NCBI GenBank assembly: GCA_934155265.1
Contig: CAKPGU010000009.1
Coordinates: 10,702-74,701 of the forward strand
From: an uncultured Clostridia bacterium
GTDB lineage: Bacteria; Bacillota; Clostridia; TANB77; CAG-508
Length of the DNA stretch: 64,000 bases
Direction of reading: 5' to 3'
This document shows positions 34,910-43,004 of the stretch, in pieces. Below the pieces are notes generated by a model. It did no database searches and had not been told where the DNA came from. It saw only the letters and a list, made by a program, of their open reading frames with translations. Position numbers and translations under genes: made by a program. The number at the start of each line of letters is the position of its first letter. Within the stretch, counting starts at the first letter, position 1.

Positions 34910-35507
34910 AATCAAAAGTGCTAGAAATTCTAAAATTAAATTTCTACAGAATGCAAAATTAAAAAAGGTATTATTAAATATTATATATGTAATTATAATG
35001 ATATGTGTTTTATATAATGTAATATTTTTTATTAATACAACTATATCAAAAAAAGAATATTTTAAGCTGTATGGAATAAGTTTATTTTGCATGAAAAGTG
35101 ATTTGATGGAAGATGATATACAAAAAAATGATTTAGTTATAGTAAAAGAAGTAAATGAATCAAATACAAACGAGTTACAAGATGGAGATATTATTGCATA
35201 TGAACTTAATGGAAAAGTCAGAATAAATAAAATCAATCATCTTGAACAAGAAGGATATGTAACAAAATCCAATAAAAATTATTATCAAGATATAGAGAAA
35301 ATATCAATCAATCAAATTATAGGAAAAAAAGTAATAAATATACCATTATTGGGACTATTGCTAAATATATTGCAATCACCAATAGCAGATATTTTTACAT
35401 TAATATTTTTAATTATAATATTTTATTATAATAGATATATGTTTAGAAAGCAAAAAGAAAGAATAAGAAAAAAGAAGAAAATGTATAAAGCAGAAAGAGG
35501 AAAATAA
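34881..35507 (+). CDS. Signal peptidase homologue lacking catalytic residues (second case)
   Basis: It overlaps the end of the active enzyme gene by 29 bases. A TTG at 34881 or an ATG at 34887 could start it, using AGGAGAG upstream. The fold layout matches its neighbour: membrane segment, CMKSDLMEDDI where GSMEP is expected (Leu at 75 instead of Ser), the KNDLVIVKE box, VRINKI where THRI is expected (Asn at 116 instead of His), VTKSNKNYYQDIEKI matching ITKGDNNNTEDIEKI, and a final membrane segment with a basic tail. Both catalytic residues are lost while the structural boxes are kept, so selection appears to act on a non-enzymatic role. The overlap implies that it is made with the active enzyme, perhaps as a heterodimer. 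Confidence 0.87.
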   Translation: MKMIKRKLNRIKSARNSKIKFLQNAKLKKVLLNIIYVIIMICVLYNVIFFINTTISKKEYFKLYGISLFCMKSDLMEDDIQKNDLVIVKEVNESNTNELQDGDIIAYELNGKVRINKINHLEQEGYVTKSNKNYYQDIEKISINQIIGKKVINIPLLGLLLNILQSPIADIFTLIFLIIIFYYNRYMFRKQKERIRKKKKMYKAERGK

Positions 35508-35508
35508 A

Positions 35509-36273
35509 ATGTTATTCGCAAGACCAGGAAAATTTGAACCATGTGGAATGTTCACAAAAGGGCATTTTGAACTAATACTTATAACAGTAGTATGGATAAT
35601 AATCGCACTAAAAAATACAATGAACAAAACAAAAGAAGAAGTAGGAAAAATAATAAAAAGATGTACAATAATAATGTGGATACTTGAAATTATAATGATA
35701 TCATTTAAAATATCTACAGGAGGTATAAAGAACTTAAACAACTATGTACCATTATATTATTGCAGTTTATTATTATATGCAGGGCTACTAAGTTCATTTG
35801 CAAAAGGCAAACTAAAAAGAGTAGGAGATGTATTTTTAGCAACAGGAGGAATAATAGGTGGAATCGTATTTATGATACTACCAACAACATCACTACCAGC
35901 ATATCCAATGTTACATATAGTAAGTTTGCACAGTTTTTTATATCACGGAACAATGGTATATTTAGGGCTATTAATAAACATAACACATTATATAGAATTA
36001 AATGCATCAGACATAAGATATTATGCAGCTTTAGTTGGAATGGTATGTGGATTAGCATATATTATAAACAAAATATTTGATAGCAATCTAATGTTTATCT
36101 CAAGAAATTTTCAAGGTACACCACTTGAAATTCTATATAATATAACAGGACCATTTTTTACAATAGTAATGAGCATTGCACAGATGACATTACCATTCTA
36201 TATTGTAAAATGGTGTAAAAAGGGGACGGTTCTTTTTTGCACAAATGTCAAAAATGGGACAGATCTTAAGTAG
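35509..36273 (+). CDS. YwaF/TMEM164-like (TIGR02206-type) integral membrane protein
   Basis: A 254-residue protein with about six or seven membrane segments. The YVPLYYCSLLLY, FLATGGIIGG and LHSFLYHGTMVYLG (His-rich helix) parts and the overall length fit the YwaF/TP0381 family, related to eukaryotic TMEM164. The biochemical role in bacteria is not settled. The last 15 or so residues (KKGTVLFCTNVKNGTDLK) are read from a GGGGACGGTTCTTTTTTGC-type intergenic repeat, so the native C-terminus has been replaced. It is the first gene after the surface island and marks its right edge. Confidence 0.75.
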   Translation: MLFARPGKFEPCGMFTKGHFELILITVVWIIIALKNTMNKTKEEVGKIIKRCTIIMWILEIIMISFKISTGGIKNLNNYVPLYYCSLLLYAGLLSSFAKGKLKRVGDVFLATGGIIGGIVFMILPTTSLPAYPMLHIVSLHSFLYHGTMVYLGLLINITHYIELNASDIRYYAALVGMVCGLAYIINKIFDSNLMFISRNFQGTPLEILYNITGPFFTIVMSIAQMTLPFYIVKWCKKGTVLFCTNVKNGTDLK

Positions 36274-36385
36274 TGCAAAGTCGCATAAATAGAGGACTTT
36301 TTTAAAAAAATTAAAAAATGTACCCGGTCCAAAATTTATAAAATCATAAAAAAAGTAAAAAGTGTACCCGGTCCCAAATTAACAA
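36218..36385. repeat. Mixed intergenic repeats (GGGGACGGTTCTTTTTT and TACCCGGTCC types)
   Basis: A GGGGACGGTTCTTTTTTGC unit and a GGGACAGATCTT variant run through the end of the preceding gene. Two TGTACCCGGTCC(C) units in direct orientation follow, ending 10 bp before the polA ribosome site. Confidence 0.75.
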
Positions 36386-36395
36386 GGAGGCTTAA

Positions 36396-39122
36396 ATGAG
36401 TAGATTAGTTTTAATTGACGGAAATAGTATAATGAATAGAGCATTTTACGGAATTATGGGTAGTAAGATGTTAACAACAAAAGATGGAAAGTATACAAAT
36501 GCAGTATATGGATTTTTAGCAATTATGTTTAAAATCTTAGATGATATAAAACCTGAATATTTAGCTGTAGCATTTGACCTAAAAGGTCCAACTGCAAGAC
36601 ATGAATTATATAAAGAGTATAAGGCTAATAGACATGGAATGCCTGATGAACTTGCTGAACAAATGCCTGTTATTAAAGATGTTCTAAGAGCTATGAATAT
36701 TGATATAATTGAGAAGCAAGGTTATGAAGGTGATGATATCCTTGGGACTCTTGCAAAATATGGAGAAAAGCAAGGGCTTGATGTTGTTATTCTTTCGGGA
36801 GATAGGGATACTTTTCAACTTGCAAGTGATCATATTACTATCAGAATTCCTAGAACTAAAGGAGGAAAGACTGAAACAGAGGATTATAATAGGGCTAAGG
36901 TTCTTGAAGAATATGGATTAGAACCTGAGCAGTTAATAGAAGTTAAAGCATTACAGGGTGATACATCTGACAATATTCCTGGTGTTCCTGGGGTTGGCCC
37001 TAAAACAGCAATTTCACTAATTCAAAGATATCATACAGTAGATGAATTATATAGAAAAGTTGAAGCGGGCGAAGATGATTTAAAAGGAAAACAAAGAGAA
37101 AATATTGTTAATAATAAAGAGATGGCTGAACTTTCTAGAAAACTTGGAGAGATAAATACAAACGTTCCAATTGAAGACACATTAGAACAAATTAAGTTAG
37201 AAGAGTGGGACAGACCTAAAGTTTTAGAATTATTTGAAGAACTTCGTTTTAATAGATATATAGATAAATTTGGGTTAAGAAATGCTTTGGGTGATGGCAT
37301 CAATGGAACAAATACTGAAGATACTAAAGAACAACATTTTGAAATTATTGAAACAAATGAAATTCCTAGATTAATAGATGTGGACGGAAAATGCAAATTA
37401 TATTATTTCTTGCAAACAAAAGAAAATAATAATTCTGATAATATAATTAAAAAAGAAATAACAGGAATAAGTATATATTCAGAAAATAAAATATATTATA
37501 TAGTTTCACATGAAGGTTTTAAAGATCAATTAAAAGGCATATTTGAAAATGAAAAAATCGAAAAATATGGATATGACTTAGCGCAAGACTATATATTATT
37601 AAAACAAATTGGAATAACAATGAAAAATATAGTATATGATGCAAAAATAGCTGCATATATACTAAATCCAACAAGTAAATATACAATAGATGTAATAGCA
37701 AGAGACTATTTAGAAATAGATAATGCCGAATATTTGCAAAGTCAAGGTGTAAAAGAAGAAGCAAATGAGCAAACATCATTATTTGATGTAAACGAAAAAG
37801 ATTCTCAAAAAGAAGAAAATGAAAAAATTGAAAATTGTTTATATGCAGAAGAGGTCTTTAAATTGGCAGAAGTAACAATGAAAAAACTAGAAGAAATAGA
37901 TGCAATAGACTTATTTAAAAACATAGATATGCCTACAGTAGAAGTACTTGCAGAAATGCAATGGAATGGAATGTATGTTGATGTACAAGAATTAGAAAGT
38001 TATGGACAATCACTAAAAGACAGACTAGAAATTTTAACAAAAGAAATATATGAGCTTTGTGGAGAAGAATTTAACATAAATTCAACAAAACAATTAGGAG
38101 AAATCTTATTTGAAAAGTTAAAATTGACAGTAGTAAAAAAGACAAAAAGTGGATATTCAACAGATGTAGATGTCTTAGAAAAACTAAGAGATGAACATCC
38201 CGTTATAGAAAGAATATTAGAATACAGACAATTAATGAAATTAAATTCAACATATGTAGAAGGAATGAAACCATATATAAATAATAAAACGAAAAGAATA
38301 CATTCTTTTTTCCATCAAACAATAACAGCAACAGGAAGAATCAGTTCAACAGAGCCAAATCTTCAAAACATCCCAACAAGATTTGAGCTAGGAAAACAAT
38401 TACGAAAAGTATTCAAACCAGCAGAAGGGTGTCTATATATAGACGCAGACTATTCGCAAGTTGAATTAAGAGTACTTGCGCATATATCAAATGATGAGCA
38501 TATGGTGCAAGCATTTAACAACGGAGAAGATATCCATAGACAAGCAGCATCAAAAGTATTTAATACACCGATAGATGAAGTCACAAAAGAACAAAGAAGT
38601 AATGCAAAAGCTGTAAACTTTGGAATAGTTTATGGAATAAGTGACTTTGGACTAGGAGAACAATTACACATATCAAGAAAAAAAGCAAAACAATATATAG
38701 AACAATACTTAGAGCAATATTCAGGAATAAAGAACTTTATGGATAATGTAGTTGAACAAGCAAAAGAAAACGGATATGTAGAAACATTATTTAAGAGAAG
38801 AAGATATATACCAGAATTAAAATCAAGCAATTACATGGTACGTCAGTTTGGAAGTAGAGCAGCAATGAACACACCAATACAAGGAACTGCTGCAGACATT
38901 ATGAAAATAGCAATGATAAATGTTTTAAAAGAACTAAAATCAAGAAACATGAAATCTAAGATTGTGCTTCAAGTTCATGATGAAATGATGATAGAGGCAA
39001 CCTTAGACGAAGTAGAAGATGTAAAAGAAATCTTACAACAATGCATGGAGTGCGCATGCAAATTAAATGTGCCATTAATTGCTGAAGTTTCAGAAGCAAG
39101 TAATTGGTATGACTGCAAATAA
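36396..39122 (+). CDS. polA: DNA polymerase I
   Basis: A 908-residue repair and Okazaki-fragment polymerase. The N-terminal 5'-3' nuclease domain shows LIDGNSIMNRAFYG, VAFDLKGPTARHELY, GYEGDDILGTLA and the SDNIPGVPGVGPKTA helix-hairpin-helix. The middle 3'-5' exonuclease-like domain (about residues 330-480) lacks the DxE and other metal ligands, as in Bacillus-type enzymes, so it should not proofread. The polymerase domain has motif A DADYSQVELR (about 682), motif B with NAKAVNFGIVYG (about 735) and motif C VHDEMMIE (about 860). A GGAGG site precedes the ATG. It is complete. Confidence 0.97.
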   Translation: MSRLVLIDGNSIMNRAFYGIMGSKMLTTKDGKYTNAVYGFLAIMFKILDDIKPEYLAVAFDLKGPTARHELYKEYKANRHGMPDELAEQMPVIKDVLRAMNIDIIEKQGYEGDDILGTLAKYGEKQGLDVVILSGDRDTFQLASDHITIRIPRTKGGKTETEDYNRAKVLEEYGLEPEQLIEVKALQGDTSDNIPGVPGVGPKTAISLIQRYHTVDELYRKVEAGEDDLKGKQRENIVNNKEMAELSRKLGEINTNVPIEDTLEQIKLEEWDRPKVLELFEELRFNRYIDKFGLRNALGDGINGTNTEDTKEQHFEIIETNEIPRLIDVDGKCKLYYFLQTKENNNSDNIIKKEITGISIYSENKIYYIVSHEGFKDQLKGIFENEKIEKYGYDLAQDYILLKQIGITMKNIVYDAKIAAYILNPTSKYTIDVIARDYLEIDNAEYLQSQGVKEEANEQTSLFDVNEKDSQKEENEKIENCLYAEEVFKLAEVTMKKLEEIDAIDLFKNIDMPTVEVLAEMQWNGMYVDVQELESYGQSLKDRLEILTKEIYELCGEEFNINSTKQLGEILFEKLKLTVVKKTKSGYSTDVDVLEKLRDEHPVIERILEYRQLMKLNSTYVEGMKPYINNKTKRIHSFFHQTITATGRISSTEPNLQNIPTRFELGKQLRKVFKPAEGCLYIDADYSQVELRVLAHISNDEHMVQAFNNGEDIHRQAASKVFNTPIDEVTKEQRSNAKAVNFGIVYGISDFGLGEQLHISRKKAKQYIEQYLEQYSGIKNFMDNVVEQAKENGYVETLFKRRRYIPELKSSNYMVRQFGSRAAMNTPIQGTAADIMKIAMINVLKELKSRNMKSKIVLQVHDEMMIEATLDEVEDVKEILQQCMECACKLNVPLIAEVSEASNWYDCK

Positions 39123-39300
39123 TTTAGGGACAGGTACAAAATTTATCTTTTTATGAAATTTTGTAAAATTGGGGACACATCTTTATTCTCTGAAAGTCGC
39201 ATGAAATAAGGATTATTAAGAAAAGTGAAAGAAATATGTGCAAAATGTACCCGGTCCAAAATTGAAAAAGTGAAAAAAATGTACCCGGTCCTAAATTTAA
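39123..39300. repeat. Cluster of degenerate intergenic repeats
   Basis: It contains a GGGACAGGTACAAAAT variant, a GGGGACACATCTTTATTC unit (also seen at 63813) and two direct TGTACCCGGTCC units ending at the ribosome site of the next gene. No other gene is visible. Confidence 0.7.
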
Positions 39301-39313
39301 AGGAGAGATACGA

Positions 39314-39904
39314 TTGAACAAAAAGAAGAATAAAAAAGAAAGAAAAAAAGTTAATATATTATTTAGAATTTTACTGATAATTATAACAATTGTGATGATA
39401 GTATTATCCTCAAAAGCTTTTAACAAAATAGTGAAAAAGAAATTATATAAAAAAGAGTATTCAGAATATGTTAGCAAATATGCAGAGGAATACAATGTTG
39501 AGGAAAATTTGATCTACGCATTGATAAAAGCTGAAAGTAATTTTAATGCAAATGCAGTATCTCATCAAAATGCTAAAGGATTGATGCAGCTTATGCAGTC
39601 TACGGCGCAAGATTTAGCTAATAGAAGTCAAGTAAATCTTACCAAGGATAATATTTTAGATCCTGATATTAATATTAATTTGGGAACTCAATATATTGCA
39701 TCATTACTAAATAAATATGATAGCATAGAGGTGGCTCTTGCGGCATATAATGCAGGAAGTGGTAATGTTGATAAATGGATTAAAAATGGTACTATAAAGT
39801 CTGATGGCTCTGATATAGAAAATATTCCATATAAAGAGACAAATACTTATGTTAGAAAGATAATGAGAGATTATAAGATTTATAATGAACTTGACACATA
39901 TTGA
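39314..39904 (+). CDS. Lytic transglycosylase (SLT domain)
   Basis: The TTG start has AAAGGAGAG before it. A very basic N-terminus and one membrane segment (about residues 12-32) anchor the protein. The remainder is an SLT domain: EENLIYALIKAESNFN with the catalytic Glu, NAKGLMQLMQSTAQDLA, NINLGTQYI and the AAYNAGSGNVDKWI block. It cleaves peptidoglycan glycan strands, probably during wall growth or remodelling. At 196 residues it is a minimal member of the family. Confidence 0.93.
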   Translation: MNKKKNKKERKKVNILFRILLIIITIVMIVLSSKAFNKIVKKKLYKKEYSEYVSKYAEEYNVEENLIYALIKAESNFNANAVSHQNAKGLMQLMQSTAQDLANRSQVNLTKDNILDPDININLGTQYIASLLNKYDSIEVALAAYNAGSGNVDKWIKNGTIKSDGSDIENIPYKETNTYVRKIMRDYKIYNELDTY

Positions 39905-39953
39905 CAAATTTTAAATTGATTGTTAATATATAGGCAGATAATAGGAGGTTTAA

Positions 39954-40454
39954 ATGATATTATATCCTAATGCACACTTTAATAATGTAAGAGAAATTAC
40001 AATAAATTTTTTAAAAAACAATAAAATAAATGCATTAATTTTAGATGTGGATAATACATTAATAGATTATGATAAAAATCTGTCACAAGATACAGTTGAG
40101 TGGGCAGAAAATTTAAAGAAGAATAAAATAAAGTTATATATATTATCGAATACTAATAAACAAGAAAAGGTAAAAGAGGTTGCGAGAAAGCTTCAAGTTG
40201 AATATATCTATTTTGCAAAAAAACCGATGAAATCAGGATTTAGAAGGGTTCAAAAAATATTGGATGAAGAACCTGAAAATATTGGAGTTGTGGGGGATCA
40301 AATTTTCACAGATGTGGTTGGCGGAAACAGATGTAAAATGTTTACAATCTTGGTAGAGCCAATTGCAGAAAAAGATATTTGGATTACTTTAATCAAAAGG
40401 CCAATAGAAAATGCAATCAAAAAAAGATATATGAAAAAAATAGAAAATAAATAA
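39954..40454 (+). CDS. YqeG family HAD-superfamily phosphatase
   Basis: A 166-residue HAD IIIA protein. Motif 1 is LILDVDNTLIDYD, motif 2 LYILSNTN, the Lys lies in FAKKPMKSG, and motif 4 is VGDQIFTDVVGG. Length and motif order match YqeG of Firmicutes, whose substrate is uncertain. The gene follows an AGGAGG site and starts a short run with the prepilin peptidase and M24 peptidase genes. Confidence 0.93.
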   Translation: MILYPNAHFNNVREITINFLKNNKINALILDVDNTLIDYDKNLSQDTVEWAENLKKNKIKLYILSNTNKQEKVKEVARKLQVEYIYFAKKPMKSGFRRVQKILDEEPENIGVVGDQIFTDVVGGNRCKMFTILVEPIAEKDIWITLIKRPIENAIKKRYMKKIENK

Positions 40455-40502
40455 CATAGGAAGGGGTGTATGGTTTAATAGCCGTACAGAAGTAAAAGTA
40501 AA

Positions 40503-41255
40503 ATGTACATAAATGATACACATATAGGATTTTACATAGTTGCTGCAATAGTTGGATTGTTAGTAGGACAATTTTCAGATTGGATGAATAAGAGATTGCC
40601 AGAAAATAAAAAAGTGTTTTCGCTAGACATATTCAGAGCTCATAGAATTCAATTTAGACCTAATTACATTATAATGCTTGTAACATCTGCAATTTATGTA
40701 GGATTAGTATATAATTTTGGAATACATGATAGTTTGATAGGAAACTTTAATTTAATAAAATATGCGATACTAACACCAATGCTTTTATCAGCATTTGTTA
40801 TAGATTTTAAGCACAAAATTATACCAGACAGGCTTAATTTAACAATTTTTGAAGTAGGAATTGTAATTGCATTTTTATATGGATTTTCTAATGTAGCAAT
40901 AACAATAGATTTATTATTTGGAATGCTTGCAGGTGGAGCAATATTTGCAATAATAGCATTAATAGGTGGAATGATATATGGAAAAGAAGCGATGGGCTTA
41001 GGTGATGTTAAATTTATAGCAGCATTGGGACTATACTTTGGATTTACAAATATAATAATTATTTCTGTAATGTCATTCTTGTTAGGAGCAATTATAGGAA
41101 TAATTCTGTTAGTTTTCAGAATCAAAAAAACAAACGAATACATACCATTTGGACCATTTATAGTAGTTTCTACATTAGTATGTATGTTTTTACCAGCAGA
41201 ACTAATAATTGGTACAATGAGAACAATTTTTACATTGGGCATTTATAAAAAATAG
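40503..41255 (+). CDS. Prepilin peptidase (A24 family), without zinc-binding N-terminal domain
   Basis: A 250-residue polytopic membrane protein. The two catalytic Asp motifs are visible: VIDFKHKIIPD and GLGDVKF (after KEAMG), in the spacing of type 4 prepilin and preflagellin peptidases. The CxxC pairs of the usual N-terminal cytosolic domain are missing; the loop between the first and second membrane segments (SDWMNKRLPENKKVFS...) has no Cys. It would process type IV pilin-like leader peptides, whose genes are not in this window. Confidence 0.88.
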   Translation: MYINDTHIGFYIVAAIVGLLVGQFSDWMNKRLPENKKVFSLDIFRAHRIQFRPNYIIMLVTSAIYVGLVYNFGIHDSLIGNFNLIKYAILTPMLLSAFVIDFKHKIIPDRLNLTIFEVGIVIAFLYGFSNVAITIDLLFGMLAGGAIFAIIALIGGMIYGKEAMGLGDVKFIAALGLYFGFTNIIIISVMSFLLGAIIGIILLVFRIKKTNEYIPFGPFIVVSTLVCMFLPAELIIGTMRTIFTLGIYKK

Positions 41256-41272
41256 AAAGGATGTAATCAAAA

Positions 41273-42331
41273 ATGAATCGAAAAATGCAATGGTTAAGAA
41301 ATCAACTGTTAAGCTTAGATTTACAAGGGATGATAGTTTCAAATCCAATAAATATCAAATATCTAACAAATATCGAAGCAGAAGGGATATTATTAGTAAC
41401 TAGAAAAGAGAATTTATTTATAACTGATGGAAGATATATTGAAGATGTGCATAACACATTAACTTTATTTGATGAGATTGTTGTATATGATGCAAGAGGG
41501 CTAACAAAAGATGATTATGAAAACTTTTTTATGTTTTGTGAAAATGTTGGTTTTGAAGAAAATTATGTGACATATGCAAAATATAAAGAATATATTCGTA
41601 AATATAAAATTAATAGTTTAGTTGAAACTGAAAACATGCTTGAAAAACAAAGAATGGTAAAAGATGAAGAAGAAATAGAAAATCTTAGAAGAGCTTGTAA
41701 AGTTACAGATGATTGTTTTGAACATATTGTAAATTATATTAGACCAGGAATGACTGAAAAACAAATAGCAAGAGAAATAGATTACTATTATTATAAACAT
41801 TCAGAAGGATTATCATTTGATACGATTGTTGCATCAGGAGAAAATTCATCAAAACCACATGCAGTTCCAACAGATAGAAGAATTCAAGATAAGGATATAA
41901 TAACAATAGACATGGGCTGTAAAATAAATGGTTATTGTTCAGATATGACAAGAACAATTTTTGTTGGAGAAGTTCCAGAGGAGGTTAAACCTGTATATGA
42001 TTTAGTATTGAAAAATCAAGAGCAAGCATTGCAAGATATGAAAGATAATGCAAATACAAAGCAAATTTCAAAAATGGTTGACAATGATTTTAGATTGCAT
42101 AATTACGATTTGATTCATGCATTAGGACATGGTGTAGGATTAGAAATTCACGAAGGACCAATTTTAAGTATTAATTCTGAAAATGTTTTGAGAGAAAATA
42201 TGGTTGTTACAGACGAACCAGGTATTTATATTGCGGGACAATTTGGTGTTAGAATTGAAGATACAGTTCTTATTACTAAAGGAGGTTGTGAACCTCTTAC
42301 AAAATCTCCTAAGAGATATGTTGTTGTGTAA
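41273..42331 (+). CDS. M24B family aminopeptidase (Xaa-Pro peptidase type)
   Basis: A 352-residue cytosolic metallopeptidase that removes N-terminal residues before proline. It has a creatinase-type N-domain (SNPINIKYLTN...LFITDGRY), then the pita-bread domain with metal ligands in DMGCKINGYCSDMTRT (two Asp), HALGHGVGLEIHEGP (His), TDEPGIYI (Glu) and GVRIEDTVLIT (Glu). All five ligands are present. It is followed by an ACCGGGTACA hairpin with a T run. Confidence 0.94.
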   Translation: MNRKMQWLRNQLLSLDLQGMIVSNPINIKYLTNIEAEGILLVTRKENLFITDGRYIEDVHNTLTLFDEIVVYDARGLTKDDYENFFMFCENVGFEENYVTYAKYKEYIRKYKINSLVETENMLEKQRMVKDEEEIENLRRACKVTDDCFEHIVNYIRPGMTEKQIAREIDYYYYKHSEGLSFDTIVASGENSSKPHAVPTDRRIQDKDIITIDMGCKINGYCSDMTRTIFVGEVPEEVKPVYDLVLKNQEQALQDMKDNANTKQISKMVDNDFRLHNYDLIHALGHGVGLEIHEGPILSINSENVLRENMVVTDEPGIYIAGQFGVRIEDTVLITKGGCEPLTKSPKRYVVV

Positions 42332-42353
42332 AAAGTGAAAAAAAGGAAAAAAA

Positions 42354-42407
42354 GGACCGGGTACATTTTTTACTAATCTGTAAATTTTGTACCCGGTCCT
42401 TTTTTTC
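42354..42407 (+). terminator. ACCGGGTACA hairpin acting as a terminator
   Basis: GGACCGGGTACA pairs with TGTACCCGGTCC and is followed by seven T. It lies 22 bp after the M24 peptidase stop and just before the RNase P RNA promoter. It shows how this repeat family can serve as a terminator. Confidence 0.7.
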
Positions 42408-42409
42408 AC

Positions 42410-42438
42410 TTTACAATTATTTTGAAACATGTTATAAT
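42410..42438 (+). promoter_or_regulatory. Promoter of RNase P RNA
   Basis: TTTACA, 17 bp, TATAAT, with the RNA expected to begin about 8 bases later. Confidence 0.75.
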
Positions 42439-42445
42439 ACCAAAA

Positions 42446-42794
42446 GAGTAAATTAAATAGTCGCTGGTAAATTTCGAAAGGAATTACGAGAGGAAAGTCC
42501 GGGCTCCATAGAGCAAAGATGCTAGATAACGTCTAGTGAGGGAGACCTTAAGGAAAGTGCAACAGAAAATAACCGCCTCTAATTTTTTAGAGGTAAGGAT
42601 GAAAAGGCGAGGTAAGAGCTCACCGCTGGCATGGTGACATGCTGGGTCAGTGTAAACCCCATTTGGAGCAACACCTAAGTAGAAGATTAAGCCTGCTCGG
42701 CGTCTTCTGAATTGCGTGGCTTGAGGCATATAGTGATATATGTCCTAGATAAATGACTATTTTAAATGACAGAACCCGGCTTACAGATTTACTT
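42446..42794 (+). ncRNA. rnpB: RNase P RNA
   Basis: The catalytic RNA that trims the 5' ends of tRNA precursors. Conserved parts are seen in order: GAGGAAAGTCCGGGCTCC near the 5' side, AAGTGCAACAGAAA (42556-42570), a GGTAAGAGCTCACCG stretch (42610-42625), GTAAACCCC (42653-42661) and AGAACCCGGCTTACAG at the 3' side. The ends pair as GAGTAAAT with ATTTACT (helix P1), which fixes the boundaries. The promoter and terminator agree with them. Confidence 0.93.
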
Positions 42795-42801
42795 ATATTT
42801 T

Positions 42802-42838
42802 TAATAGTGTAGATATAGTTCTATGCTATTTTTTTATT
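42802..42838 (+). terminator. Terminator after RNase P RNA
   Basis: AATAGTGTAGA pairs with TCTATGCTATT (two G-T pairs) around a short loop and is followed by seven T. Confidence 0.75.
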
Positions 42839-42839
42839 A

Positions 42840-43004
42840 TAAAGGGGTGTCCCCAGTGGTAAAAAAATTTACCATAAAGGGGCATCCCCAGTGGTAAAAA
42901 AATTTACCATAAAGGGGCGTCCCCAGTGGTAAAAAAATTTACCATAAAGGGGTGTCCCTAGTGGTAAAAAATTTTACCATTAATGAGTGTCCCCAGTGGT
43001 AAAT
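42840..43004. repeat. Array of five 35-bp palindromic units
   Basis: Units begin at 42844, 42879, 42914, 42949 and 42984, exactly 35 bp apart, all in one orientation: GGGG(T/C)(G/A)TCCCC followed by AGTGGTAAAAAAATTTACC. The last one and a half units are read as the C-terminal codons of the reverse-strand pseudouridine synthase gene. Confidence 0.93.

Noticed and set aside
42484..42729. Reverse-strand open reading frame over RNase P RNA
   Set aside because: The conserved RNA motifs and pairing ends explain the sequence; no ribosome site is present.
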